From an uncultured Porphyromonadaceae bacterium (lineage in GTDB: Bacteria; Bacteroidota; Bacteroidia; Bacteroidales; Muribaculaceae), in NCBI GenBank assembly GCA_947176755.1, contig CAMWRW010000001.1, positions 1 to 64,000 on the forward strand: a stretch of 64,000 bases of DNA, written 5' to 3'. The first letter of the stretch is position 1. Each line of letters starts with the position of its first letter. The position numbers and the translations under genes are program-made. Below are positions 44,739-54,027 of the stretch, piece after piece. The notes beneath the pieces were generated by a model that saw only the letters and a list, made by a program, of their open reading frames with translations, ran no database searches and was not told where the DNA came from.

Positions 44739-45290
44739 TTAAACAGGCGTGTGTCCGGCAGAAGTTTGCGCTTTTTCGCTTGCTATTATTTTGTTCGCTT
44801 CTTTACGCCATTTCCCGAATTTGTCTTTCAACTTGTTTTCGTCAATTTCTCCTGACCGGAATTTTTTCGCTAACATTTTCAATAAGTCTTGCTCGGAAAT
44901 GACTTTTATCCTATTCACATCCTCTGACTTTATGATCGCGTGAATGTAGGATGCAAGCTGACCCATATCGCTAATTGTATGGAGCATGAAATTTTTATGC
45001 CTCTGCTTCTGGCTGTCGAACCCTGTCACTCCATCCTGCGCCTCCAAAGGCACGTTCCATCCATATTGCGCTTCTATCTCTTCTCTACGCAAAAGAACAA
45101 AACATAATTCTTCTAATTTATCTTTGGTAAGTGCTGTCGCAAGAGCCATATCACTTAGATTGGAGAGATCTTCATCCACTTCCCAAACCGATAGCTCATG
45201 ATTGGATGTGACAAGGTCGGAGACTGAGTCTGAATCTCCATCAGGACGCCCGTTCCATCTCTTTATGTCAATTTTCCTCAGATAATACAT
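44739..45290 (-). CDS. Unknown helical protein (third gene of accessory cassette 2)
   Basis: 183 residues, no signal peptide. It starts MYYLRKIDIKRWNG, has an acidic middle (SVWEVDEDLSNLSDMALATA) and long C-terminal helices (LLKMLAKKFRSGEIDENKLK, FGKWRKEANKIIASE). It overlaps the preceding gene by 23 bases, a sign of tight co-expression. I do not recognise the family. Its stop lies just inside repeat array A. Confidence 0.62.
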   Translation of the reverse strand: MYYLRKIDIKRWNGRPDGDSDSVSDLVTSNHELSVWEVDEDLSNLSDMALATALTKDKLEELCFVLLRREEIEAQYGWNVPLEAQDGVTGFDSQKQRHKNFMLHTISDMGQLASYIHAIIKSEDVNRIKVISEQDLLKMLAKKFRSGEIDENKLKDKFGKWRKEANKIIASEKAQTSAGHTPV

Positions 45291-46014
45291 ATTTCTGCTC
45301 GAGGCTTTTCAACACGGCATCATATTGAAGGCGGACAAGAAAGGATTCGGGGCGTGTCAGTTTCGTCATCAGATTGTAGACCTCACGCGTTGCCCAATGA
45401 TCAAATATTGAAATCACGGCCGACTTCACCTCATCTCCTTCAAGCGCCATGGCCGAAGTGACAATCAATATGCCATAGTCGGCGATCTCTTCATAATCAA
45501 ACGTGCGGAGCAGGTTGAGCAGCTTTACAACCGGACGCGGATCCCGGTCTGCACGGCAAAGCAATTTTCGCTGCACTCTCCCCAACAATGCTAAACTTCC
45601 CGGTCGGTTTTCTTCATACAGCGAATGTAACCAGTGTTCCAATATTTCATCACTTCCAAAATCTAACAATCGAAGAAATTCTGATATATGCTGGTCGGCG
45701 AATTCCTCTCCCTCTTTTCTAATGCTTTCTTTGGGGGTTGCATATTGGTCTGTGTCAGATTCAAAATCTATATCACTCTCGGGTTTCAGCGGTTTTCTCC
45801 CGATTTCTCGGATAATATACTGATTGTTCTTAAAAGATCTGTAAGAATCCAATAAATCGGAGATATAGAATTCATCCGGGACTTCAAATATACTTGACCG
45901 AAATCGGCGCGATTTTACATGCTCGCTGCTGATAGACTCCCCTCCCCTCTTCTCTTCATATAGAATCTCAAAGGATGGAGTCTTAATCATAGTCTCCTTA
46001 TCATATATGGTCAT
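45268..46014 (-). CDS. Unknown protein (second gene of accessory cassette 2)
   Basis: 248 residues, cytoplasmic. An N-terminal extended part (about 1-105) is followed by a helical region that may form HEAT-like repeats (FADQHISEFLRLLDFGSDEI, LLNLLRTFDYEEIADYGIL, AVISIFDHWATREVYNLM). No catalytic motif is visible. It begins one base after the preceding gene and overlaps the next by 23 bases. Function unknown; probably a partner of its neighbours. Confidence 0.62.
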   Translation of the reverse strand: MTIYDKETMIKTPSFEILYEEKRGGESISSEHVKSRRFRSSIFEVPDEFYISDLLDSYRSFKNNQYIIREIGRKPLKPESDIDFESDTDQYATPKESIRKEGEEFADQHISEFLRLLDFGSDEILEHWLHSLYEENRPGSLALLGRVQRKLLCRADRDPRPVVKLLNLLRTFDYEEIADYGILIVTSAMALEGDEVKSAVISIFDHWATREVYNLMTKLTRPESFLVRLQYDAVLKSLEQKYVLSEEN

Positions 46015-46015
46015 C

Positions 46016-46681
46016 CTATTCCTCGATTATTGAAATTGCCTTGGAGATGAACAAGGGAATAAGTCCCGTCACATTTTCTATCGGTTCGCCAGGAATTGAA
46101 TTTATATCATATTCTGTCGTACATACCAATCCGGACTCCGCATGAGATACACGGATTGATTTCACATTATTCATCTCACATTCTTTTTCTCCCTCGGCAG
46201 AGGTTAATGGCTCGACACGGGCCACTCTCCTGCTATATTCCCTAACTGACCTATCGCTGAATTCTTCCCGTGGAATTCCTAAGCGGGGCAGGTCCTCTTC
46301 ATATATTGATCTGTGCGTCCGGCTGCCTACGGCTACTCTCGAAAATCCTTCGGGATTATTCTCAAATATAATCTCTATCAGTTTATCAATGGTCTCTTTA
46401 AATTTCGACCATTCTTCCTCTCCTTTTAAAATTATGTCGATTCGTTCGGATGTGACCGACACTGTGATGTGATTAGGGGAGGTAGCGATAAAATCTACGG
46501 TCATCACCTCTTTCTGCTCAACTCTTTTTTCCGCACCAATCACTTTGAGCTTGATTGCCGGAGACACGGAAGGTAATAGTCCGAGTTTCATCATGGGATC
46601 AAAATATCCTATGATGGCTTCATTACTTAAATCTTTATCTATCAATGGGAAGAGAGTGATTCTTTTTGTGTCTTTGTTCAT
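46016..46681 (-). CDS. TIGR04255-like protein (first gene of accessory cassette 2)
   Basis: 221 residues. The central segment (about 60-125) has a strand-rich pattern ending in a helix (EEWSKFKETIDKLIEIIFEN) followed by FSRVAVGSRTH, like the central region of TIGR04255 proteins (a weak resemblance). The C-terminal EYDINSIPG and VTGLIPLFISKAISIIEE complete the chain. It leads a three-gene cassette driven by its own promoter. I cannot assign a function. Confidence 0.55.
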   Translation of the reverse strand: MNKDTKRITLFPLIDKDLSNEAIIGYFDPMMKLGLLPSVSPAIKLKVIGAEKRVEQKEVMTVDFIATSPNHITVSVTSERIDIILKGEEEWSKFKETIDKLIEIIFENNPEGFSRVAVGSRTHRSIYEEDLPRLGIPREEFSDRSVREYSRRVARVEPLTSAEGEKECEMNNVKSIRVSHAESGLVCTTEYDINSIPGEPIENVTGLIPLFISKAISIIEE

Positions 46682-46718
46682 GGAGTCTGCTGAGGAAAGG
46701 TAGAACTTTTATTTTTAC

Positions 46719-46749
46719 GCAAATATATTGCTTTCTGTTTATATAACAA
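46719..46749 (-). promoter_or_regulatory. Promoter of accessory cassette 2
   Basis: On the minus strand TTG (46747-46749), 19 bases, TATATTTGC (46719-46727). The leader to the ATG at 46681 is about 30 bases. The same TATATTTGC box drives the GIY-YIG-like gene. Confidence 0.7.
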
Positions 46750-46804
46750 CTATTTTCGCTATTTATTTTGATTTCTTCGTTTCCGCTTGCTAACCCGAAT
46801 GGGT

Positions 46805-47013
46805 GTTGTGGACGCGTTTGATTACTGTTTTCGGCACGGACGCGATTTTATGATGTTCGACGCGCTGATTACTTTTTATGGTGCGTTGATTATCGTTTTC
46901 GGCGCGTTGATTACTTTTTCGGCGCGTTGATTACTTTTTCGGCGCGGACGCGATTTTACTATGTTCGGTGCGTTGATTACTTTTCCGGCGCGGACGCGAT
47001 TAATCGCGTCCCT
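46805..47013. repeat. Array B of short direct repeats
   Basis: About eight units on the theme CGGCGCGTTGATTACTTTTT, with interspersed GCGCGGACGCGATT variants. It ends in the same perfect palindrome GGACGCGATTAATCGCGTCC as array A and lies in the same orientation. Units are 20-29 bases and not evenly spaced. Arrays A and B bracket accessory cassette 2. The rest of 46682-47156 holds the promoters noted. Confidence 0.82.
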
Positions 47014-47075
47014 ACCGAGTCGGTGCAATCGGGGTTCGGCGGTTTTGATGTCGGCGCGATCGGGGTCGAATAGGA

Positions 47076-47107
47076 TTTGCGCAAGTCTCCTATTTTTCGT
47101 AATTTTG
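47076..47107 (+). promoter_or_regulatory. Promoter of the dehydrogenase-like pseudogene and downstream genes
   Basis: TTTG (47076-47079), 20 bases, TAATTTTG (47100-47107). Leader of about 40 bases to the ATG at 47157. Confidence 0.75.
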
Positions 47108-47156
47108 CCAATTGTTGATATCCCCGGATTTCCTAATCTTTTTCTATGTTTAAGCG

Positions 47157-48370
47157 ATGAAAATTGGTATTCTTAAAGAAACTAAATCTCCTGTAGATAA
47201 CCGCGTGGCTCTTACGCCTCTCCAAATTCGCAATCTCCGGTCGATTTATCCTAATCTGGATTTTTTCGTCCAACCCTCTCCGACTCGCGCTTTCTCTGAC
47301 CGCGAATATGCCGATTTGGGTATCCCCGTCGCTGAAAATATGGAAGAATGCGATGTGCTCCTCGGTATTAAAGAGGCCAACCCCGATACTCTTATCCCCG
47401 GTAAACATTATTTCTTCTTCGGCCACGTTGCAAAAATGCAACTCTATAACAAGCCTTTGCTCCGAGAAATGGTGAATAAACATCTCACTTTTTCAGACTG
47501 GGAGTATCTTGTTGATAATCAGGGGGGAGATTGGTAGCCTTCGGTTGGTATGCCGGAGTTGTCGGTGTTTATTACACTCTGCGCGGCTGGGGAATGCGCA
47601 CGGGAACGGCCCTGCTGCCCGAGCCTCACATTGACTTCTCCAAGGAAGAGATTATTGACCATCTGAGGAATGCACGACTTGCCCCTGCCAAAATCCTTCT
47701 CACCGGAAACGGGCGTGTATCACAAGGAGCACAATATGTGCTCGACCGTATTGGAGCCCGGAAAGTTTCCGTCAAGGAATATCTTGAAATTTCCAGTCCG
47801 ACGGGCCTTGTATATACCGTGGCCGGACCGGCCGAACTCGTAAAGCCTTCCGACCCGTCGGCTGAATTCGACCATGAGGAGTTTGTTGCCGCTCCTGAGA
47901 AGTATGTCTCAGACTTTGAAAAATTTGCCGACACCACCGACATCCTTATCACTGGCCACTTCTGGTCGCCCGACCAGCCGGTCTATCTCACAAAGGAACT
48001 CTGCACCCGCCCCGAATTCAGAATCCGAATGATCGGCGACATCACATGCGACATCGAAGGATCAATCAAATCCACAATCCGATCATCGACTCACGCCTCT
48101 CCCTTCTACGACTATAATCCACTGACGGGCGCGGAAGAAGCCCCCTTTACCTCGGCTGACAACATCACAGTCATGGCGGTCGACACATGCCCGAACGCAC
48201 TCCCCCGCGAGACAAGTGAGTTTTTCGGCGACAAATTTATAGCTACCGTCCTCCCCGACCTTATCACGCGCGGGATGGAGTCTGAGATTGTCAACCGCTC
48301 CTCAATCGTGGTCGATGGGAAAATAAACTCTCCTTTCAGCTATCTTGAAAACTATCTCAAATCAAACTGA
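47157..48370 (+). pseudogene. AlaDH/saccharopine-dehydrogenase-like oxidoreductase, frameshifted
   Basis: The N-terminal half (47157-47537) starts MKIGILKETKSPVDNRVALT, the signature of the alanine dehydrogenase / lysine-forming saccharopine dehydrogenase family. It stops early after VDNQGGDW. The remainder continues in the next frame from about 47531 (LVAFGWYAGVVGVYYTLR) with the NAD-binding LTGNGRVSQGAQYVL, to a normal end. The break falls in a run of six G (47522-47527); four or seven G would restore one frame of about 404 residues. It is therefore either a recent frameshift or a sequencing error. Six bases follow before the next gene. The substrate is not evident. Confidence 0.8.
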
Positions 48371-48375
48371 GCCAC

Positions 48376-49467
48376 ATGGATATAAAAAGTGTTAAGAAGC
48401 AGATTGCTTCATTGCCGCTCGTGCGCGATTTCTTTCATTGGAAAAGCGAACGTCATATCTATAATCTGGAAAAAGAACGCTTCATGAAAGAGGCGGCCGA
48501 CGCCGTGGCCAACCTTCCGGAGTCAGAACGCAAAGCTATTCTTGACGAATACGCGGAAGTGTTCAAAAAATATCGGTTCTCATATCCTGAATATTTCTAT
48601 CAATATAATATCGCGGATGTTTCACAGGAAGAGCGCGATAAATTTATTTCCCGGTCGGAAGTTCAGTGTTTTTACCGAAAGCTCAATAATCCGGCCGAAA
48701 GATTCCGCTTCCATAACAAGGCCGCGTTCCTACGCGACTTCGCCCCTTTCATCCATAGAAAATGGCTGTTGGCCGGAAAAGGAGAAAACTCTTCTCTCGA
48801 CCAAATTATCGAGCTGCTTCATTCCGACGTGATAATTAAGCCGCTTTGCTCCAGCTTTGGGGTGGGTGTAAGTAAAATCAAAGGCTCTGAACTGACGTCC
48901 GCCGAGAGAGAAGAGACGGCTGTCAAACTCCTTGCCGGAGAGTCCACGCTTGTCGAGGAGTGCATCCGCGGATGCGAGGAGCTGGAGTCTTTCCATCCAT
49001 CATCGCTCAACACGGTGCGTGTCGTAACGGAAAATTCCACGGGTACACCCACACTCTTCCACTCATTCGTAAAATTTGGCCGAGGAGGGAGTGTTATTGA
49101 CAATGCCCACGACTGCGGAGGTCTGTTAGCTGAAATCGACATTAAAACCGGCGTGGTATGCTCAAATGCCATAACAACGATTTTGGGGGATTCCGACCAT
49201 GAATATCACCCGGATTCCCACAAGCAATTTAAGGGGCTGAAAATTCCTCACTGGGAGAAGATGATCAACACCTGCATAGAGGCTCATAAAAAATCATCCT
49301 TAATGCTGATCGGATGGGACGTGGCCATTACTCAGGAAGGGGAGATTGAGATTGTGGAAGGGAATCATGCTCCGGACGTCGACGCATGGCAACATCCTCT
49401 CAAGAGAGGAATCAAAGAAAAATTCATGAAGGTCGTCGAGGGATATAAAAGAAGAATGAAGAAATGA
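48376..49467 (+). CDS. Sugar-transfer-associated ATP-grasp protein
   Basis: 363 residues. After a helical N-terminus (about 1-110), an ATP-grasp domain shows IIKPLCSSFGVGVSKIKG, TLVEECI, HPSSLNTVRVVT, GGLLAEIDIKTGVV and EIVEGNHAPDVDAWQ, the pattern of the family PF14397 found in polysaccharide loci. It probably ligates an acyl or amino acid to a sugar (inference). It overlaps the TupA-like gene by 4 bases. Confidence 0.85.
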   Translation: MDIKSVKKQIASLPLVRDFFHWKSERHIYNLEKERFMKEAADAVANLPESERKAILDEYAEVFKKYRFSYPEYFYQYNIADVSQEERDKFISRSEVQCFYRKLNNPAERFRFHNKAAFLRDFAPFIHRKWLLAGKGENSSLDQIIELLHSDVIIKPLCSSFGVGVSKIKGSELTSAEREETAVKLLAGESTLVEECIRGCEELESFHPSSLNTVRVVTENSTGTPTLFHSFVKFGRGGSVIDNAHDCGGLLAEIDIKTGVVCSNAITTILGDSDHEYHPDSHKQFKGLKIPHWEKMINTCIEAHKKSSLMLIGWDVAITQEGEIEIVEGNHAPDVDAWQHPLKRGIKEKFMKVVEGYKRRMKK

Positions 49468-50360
49468 ACAGGCATATCAAACGGGCATTAAAATATTTCC
49501 TCAATCACGGGTTAAGGTCAGTGATTGGAGACAAGGCGTTCCTCAAAGCCCGCTATAGACTCGAAATGGGGAAAAAACTTGATTTGTCGCATCCCGTCAC
49601 GATGAACGAGAAACTTCAATGGCTCAAACTTAACAATCGCCACGACGAGATGACCCTCATGGTCGACAAGATAAAGGTGAAGGATCTCGTTGCCGCCCGC
49701 ATAGGGAAGGAATATATTATCCCGACGCTCGCCGTGTGGGACAGGCCCGAAGATATTTCCCTTAAAGATCTTCCCGACCGCTTCGTGATAAAGACCAACC
49801 ATAGCGGAGGCAACACGGGAGTCATTGTTTGCAGCGACAAAAGGCGTGCGGACCTCGACGCGATAAGAGCCCGGATGGCCCGCTCCCTGAAATCTGATGA
49901 TATCTACAAGAGCTATGGAGAATGGCCCTACAAAAATGTGGAACGGAAGATATTTGCAGAAATGAACCTCGGAGAATCTCCCGTTGACTATAAGTTCTAT
50001 TGTTTCAATGGGAAAGCCGACAGCGTGATGCTATGCACGGAACGCTCCACAGGCCACCCGAAATTCTATTTCTTCGACAAGGACTGGAATCTCCGGCGTT
50101 ACAACAAACGCGGCAAGGAGGCTCCCGAAGGCTTCACGTTGCCGAAGCCGGAAGGAATGGACAAGATGTTTGAAATCGCGGCCAAACTATCCGAGGGAAT
50201 CCCGTTTGTAAGAGTCGACCTTTACAATGTCAACGGTAAAATCTATTTCGGAGAACTGACCTTCTTCCCAGCATCAGGTTTCGACGCCAACCGACTCCCC
50301 GAAACGGATGCCTATTTCGGCAACATGATCGACCTCTCGCTTGCTGTAAATGAGGAATGA
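49464..50360 (+). CDS. TupA-like ATP-grasp protein (second copy)
   Basis: 298 residues. KLDLSHPVTMNEKLQWLKL, the ATP loop KTNHSGGNTGVIVC, DYKFYCFNGKADS and RVDLYNVNGKIYFGELTFF line up with the copy at 34977, but the two are clearly diverged, so this is not a recent duplication. Amide-bond formation on a uronic acid is the presumed activity. It overlaps the preceding ATP-grasp gene by 4 bases. Confidence 0.87.
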   Translation: MNRHIKRALKYFLNHGLRSVIGDKAFLKARYRLEMGKKLDLSHPVTMNEKLQWLKLNNRHDEMTLMVDKIKVKDLVAARIGKEYIIPTLAVWDRPEDISLKDLPDRFVIKTNHSGGNTGVIVCSDKRRADLDAIRARMARSLKSDDIYKSYGEWPYKNVERKIFAEMNLGESPVDYKFYCFNGKADSVMLCTERSTGHPKFYFFDKDWNLRRYNKRGKEAPEGFTLPKPEGMDKMFEIAAKLSEGIPFVRVDLYNVNGKIYFGELTFFPASGFDANRLPETDAYFGNMIDLSLAVNEE

Positions 50361-50386
50361 GGAATTAGGAATGGGGAATGGGGAAT

Positions 50387-50417
50387 TTTGTGGGTTCATG
50401 GAATTTTTGTAATTTTG
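50387..50417 (+). promoter_or_regulatory. Promoter of the export genes
   Basis: TTTG (50387-50390), 19 bases, TAATTTTG (50410-50417). It lies after a short G/A-rich stretch with repeats of GGAAT. It starts a transcript for the Wza-like, Wzz-like and M23 genes. Confidence 0.75.
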
Positions 50418-50484
50418 CGGAAGCAAGATTCGGCGGGTCGTGTCCGGTCGGGTCCTCGAATTATCTAACCTTCCATCACTCTAT

Positions 50485-52893
50485 ATGAGACTACGTTATC
50501 TTTTTTCTGCAGGTCTGCTTGCCGTCGCTCTTCTCGCGGCTGCGATGACCGATGACGAGGTAATCAATTATATCCGCACCCAGTCAGCCAATGGCAAGAC
50601 CGACCAACAGATTGGTCAGGAGCTTATGGCGCAGGGTGTAAGCCAGGCTCAGGTCCGCCGGATCAAGGCTAAATATCAAGCCGACGGTTCGGAGGTTGTC
50701 GGCACTCCTGTTTCGGCCCAATCGGCGTCGCTGCAGGATAACGGTCGCAACACTCCCCCTGAAACAATGGGAGATAACACGGGGATGGTGGTTGATTCTT
50801 ACGCTCCGGCGGCAGAAGCGGCGGCCCGCGAAGTCTACGGTCACGACCTCTTCAATTCCCGCTCGCTCTCCTTTCAACCCAACAGCAACACGGCGACACC
50901 GCGTAACTACCGTCTCGGCCCCGGCGACGAAGTGATCATCGATGTCTGGGGAGCGTCGGAAGAACATCTCCGCCAGACAATCTCTCCCGAGGGCTCGATC
51001 ATGATTTCCCGCCTCGGTCCCGTCCATCTCAACGGCAAGACAATCGAAGAGGCCAACAAATATATCAAACAGCTCTTCGCCACGAAATATGCCGGCGTCG
51101 GCGACGACCAGACCGACATCAGCGTAAATCTGGGCGACATCCGCTCGATCCAGATCGACATCATGGGAGAGGTCTCAACTCCCGGCACATTCCAGCTGTC
51201 GCCCTTCTCGACCGTGTTCCATGCCCTCTACAATGCGGGAGGAATCAACAATATCGGCTCGATGCGAAACATCTACGTTCTCCGAAACGGTAAGCGTGTC
51301 GCCACGGTTGACATCTATGACTATCTCTTCAACGGCAAACAGACCGGCAACATACGCCTTCAGGAGGGCGACGTGATTATCGTGCCTCCCTACGAGCAGG
51401 TGGTCAGCATCTCGGGCAACGTGAAGCGCCCGATGTATTATGAGGTGAAGGATGGGGAGACAATGTCATCTCTGATTGAATATGCCGGAGGTTTCACGGG
51501 CGACGCCTATCAGGGGATGATCCGCCTGCAGCGCCAGAACGGAGCTGAAAACGAACTCTACAACATTGACCAAGGGGAATTTGCAAGCTATCGTCTTAAG
51601 GATGGCGATGTGGTGACGGTGGGCGAAGTGCTCGACCGGTTCTCCAACCGTGTCGAACTGAAGGGAGCCGTGACTCGCCCGGGCCTTTACGCCCTCGGCA
51701 ACGGCACGACAACCCTGATGGATCTCATCGGGAAAGCACAGGGATTTACGGACGACGCCTATCTCGGCCGCGCGCTTCTTTACCGCGAAGGCCCCGACCT
51801 GTCGCTGGAAGTCATCCCCCTCGATCTCAACGCCATCAAATCGGGATATGAAGCCGATATCGTCCTGCAGAAAAATGATGTGATCGAGATTGCCAGCGTG
51901 CAGCTGCTTGAGGAGAGGGGCGACTTCACGATCTTAGGAAAAGTGACCAACCCGGGCACATATTCTTACATGGCCAACACCACAGTGGAGGATCTGATTC
52001 TCCGCGCCGGCGGTCTGCGCGAGGGCGCATCTGCCGTGAGAGTCGACATCGCCCGCCGCATTGTAGACCCGAAGGCCATCAACGAAAATCAGCAGATTGC
52101 AGAAATATACACTGTCAACATCCTCGGGGGACTGGGAAGCAAACGCAACTCCGCAAGCGAGTTCGTCCTTAAGCCTTACGACCGCGTCACTGTCCGGACC
52201 TCCCCGGCCTATATGGCGCAGAAAACCGTTGCAATCAACGGAGAAGTAGTTTTCCCCGGTCAGTACACCCTGGCACGTCGCAACGAACGACTGTCGGAAC
52301 TCGTGAACCGTTCGGGCGGCCTCGTTGAAGGAGCCTATACGAAGGGTGCATATCTTCGCCGCAAACTGACCGATGATGAAATGCAGGAGCGCAGGAATGT
52401 GATTCGCGTCGCAATGCAGAATCAGAGTGCGGAGACCGACTCGATTTCTGAAGACAAACTGAATATTGCAACCAACTACACCGTCGGCATCGACCTTCCG
52501 AAGGCTCTCGCCAATCCGGGAAGCTCCTACGACCTCGTGCTGCAACCCGACGACGAACTGTTCGTGCCCGCCCAGCAGAGCACGGTCAAGATATCCGGAG
52601 AGGTGCTCTATCCCAACACGGTGGTCTACGAACCGGGTAAAAAAATCAGTTACTACGTCAACGAGGCCGGCGGCTACGGTCAGCAAGCTAAAAAGAACAA
52701 GACTTTCGTGATTTATATGAACGGACAGGTCGACAAGGTCGGACGAAACACGGTGATCGAGCCGGGAAGTCATATCATCGTGCCCTCGAAAGAGATGAAC
52801 GGTGCCAACTGGTGGGAGCGTATCATCCCGATGATCTCCGGATTAGGCTCCGTGGCAACTATGGCGGCAGCCCTCGCAAATCTGTTCAAGTAA
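50485..52893 (+). CDS. Polysaccharide export protein with multiple SLBB domains (Wza-like)
   Basis: 802 residues from the ATG giving MRLRYLFSAGLLAVALLAAA, a signal peptide without a lipobox; a GTG 45 bases earlier is not favoured. After a helical segment (about 22-65) comes the Poly_export domain (about 125-220, YRLGPGDEVIIDVWG), then about six SLBB domains (for example GNVKRPMYYEVKDGETMSSL), and a C-terminal hydrophobic helix (ISGLGSVATMAAALANLF). It forms the outer-membrane export channel. Longer than Escherichia coli Wza (about 380 residues), as is normal for Bacteroidota. Followed after 15 bases by the Wzz-like gene. Confidence 0.92.
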   Translation: MRLRYLFSAGLLAVALLAAAMTDDEVINYIRTQSANGKTDQQIGQELMAQGVSQAQVRRIKAKYQADGSEVVGTPVSAQSASLQDNGRNTPPETMGDNTGMVVDSYAPAAEAAAREVYGHDLFNSRSLSFQPNSNTATPRNYRLGPGDEVIIDVWGASEEHLRQTISPEGSIMISRLGPVHLNGKTIEEANKYIKQLFATKYAGVGDDQTDISVNLGDIRSIQIDIMGEVSTPGTFQLSPFSTVFHALYNAGGINNIGSMRNIYVLRNGKRVATVDIYDYLFNGKQTGNIRLQEGDVIIVPPYEQVVSISGNVKRPMYYEVKDGETMSSLIEYAGGFTGDAYQGMIRLQRQNGAENELYNIDQGEFASYRLKDGDVVTVGEVLDRFSNRVELKGAVTRPGLYALGNGTTTLMDLIGKAQGFTDDAYLGRALLYREGPDLSLEVIPLDLNAIKSGYEADIVLQKNDVIEIASVQLLEERGDFTILGKVTNPGTYSYMANTTVEDLILRAGGLREGASAVRVDIARRIVDPKAINENQQIAEIYTVNILGGLGSKRNSASEFVLKPYDRVTVRTSPAYMAQKTVAINGEVVFPGQYTLARRNERLSELVNRSGGLVEGAYTKGAYLRRKLTDDEMQERRNVIRVAMQNQSAETDSISEDKLNIATNYTVGIDLPKALANPGSSYDLVLQPDDELFVPAQQSTVKISGEVLYPNTVVYEPGKKISYYVNEAGGYGQQAKKNKTFVIYMNGQVDKVGRNTVIEPGSHIIVPSKEMNGANWWERIIPMISGLGSVATMAAALANLFK

Positions 52894-52908
52894 AAATAGT
52901 GTAGCGTC

Positions 52909-54021
52909 ATGACACATTCCGATTCAGATAATATCACCAACGAGGAGAACAAATCAAATGAAGGTTTCGACCTGATCGAGGCTTTAAAGGCAATATGGAA
53001 AGGACGCAAACTTGTGTTCATCTCCTGCGGAATTGCCTTCGTGATCTCCTTAATCATCGCTTTCAGTATTCCGAAAGAATATACGACCAATGTTGTCCTC
53101 GCCCCTGAATCGTCGGATAACAAAAGCGTGACCGGAGGGCTCAGTGCATTGGCAGCTGCAGCAGGAGTTGGCTTGGGTTCAAGTCAGGATGCAGTCTATC
53201 CCAAACTCTATCCGGAAATTATGAAGTCGCTTCCCTTTGTCGTTTCCCTCTTCGACGTGGAAGTGAAGACCTCGGAAAATCAGGAAGTGACCGTTAAGGA
53301 ATATCTTGAGAATGACATCAAGAGTCCTTGGTGGAGCGTGATTACCAATCTTCCCCGGAATATTATCGGAGCTTTATCATCCGACAATAATTCCGACGCA
53401 GTCGGAGGAGACGCCACAAAGGGTCCGGATCCATTCAAACTTTCGAGAAAGGAAACGATGCTGGCCCGTACCATTCAAGGCCGCGTTACGGGAATGTTTG
53501 ACAGAAAGACGTCAATCGTGACGATTTCCGTGACCATGCAGGACCCGATGGTGGCCGCTATGCTCGCTGACACGGCTGTGAACCACCTCCGCGAATATGT
53601 AACCAACTACCGCACGTCGAAGGCCCGCAAAGATATGGAATATCTTGAGCAGCTCAATAATGAAGCCCGCGCCAATTACTATGCCGCCCAGCAGCGTTTC
53701 GCCGATTATCTCGACACGCACCAGGGAATTGTGCTGAATTCGGCCCGGACTGTTCGCGACAGACTGGAAAACGAGGCAATGGTGGCCTTCAATCTCTATA
53801 ATCAGACAACTCAGCAACTGCAGCTTGCTAAAGCAAAGGTGCAGGAGGAGACTCCGGTCTTCGCCGTGATCACTCCGTCGACCGTTGCCCTCAAGCCCTC
53901 GGCCCCGCGAAAGGGCTGGATCATCGTCGGCCTGACTTTCCTCACTTTTGTCGGCTCATGCTGCTGGATTCTCTTCATCAGCCCAATACTCAATCAAAAG
54001 CGAACCAAGAAAGAGGCTTAA
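52909..54021 (+). CDS. Wzz-like chain-length determinant protein
   Basis: 370 residues. Two membrane helices (about 43-62 and 340-360) flank a periplasmic domain of coiled-coil character (RKDMEYLEQLNNEARANYYA), with the C-terminal VTPSTVALKPSAPRKGWIIV-type proline-rich motif (seen as ITPSTVALKPSAPRKG). This is a Wzz/PCP family protein without the tyrosine kinase domain. It sets chain length together with the Wza-like channel. Confidence 0.92.
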   Translation: MTHSDSDNITNEENKSNEGFDLIEALKAIWKGRKLVFISCGIAFVISLIIAFSIPKEYTTNVVLAPESSDNKSVTGGLSALAAAAGVGLGSSQDAVYPKLYPEIMKSLPFVVSLFDVEVKTSENQEVTVKEYLENDIKSPWWSVITNLPRNIIGALSSDNNSDAVGGDATKGPDPFKLSRKETMLARTIQGRVTGMFDRKTSIVTISVTMQDPMVAAMLADTAVNHLREYVTNYRTSKARKDMEYLEQLNNEARANYYAAQQRFADYLDTHQGIVLNSARTVRDRLENEAMVAFNLYNQTTQQLQLAKAKVQEETPVFAVITPSTVALKPSAPRKGWIIVGLTFLTFVGSCCWILFISPILNQKRTKKEA

Positions 54022-54027
54022 TCCCGG

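Noticed and set aside
44581-47013. Repeat arrays considered as CRISPR
   Set aside because: Units are 20-29 bases, unevenly spaced and without unique spacers; no cas gene is present.
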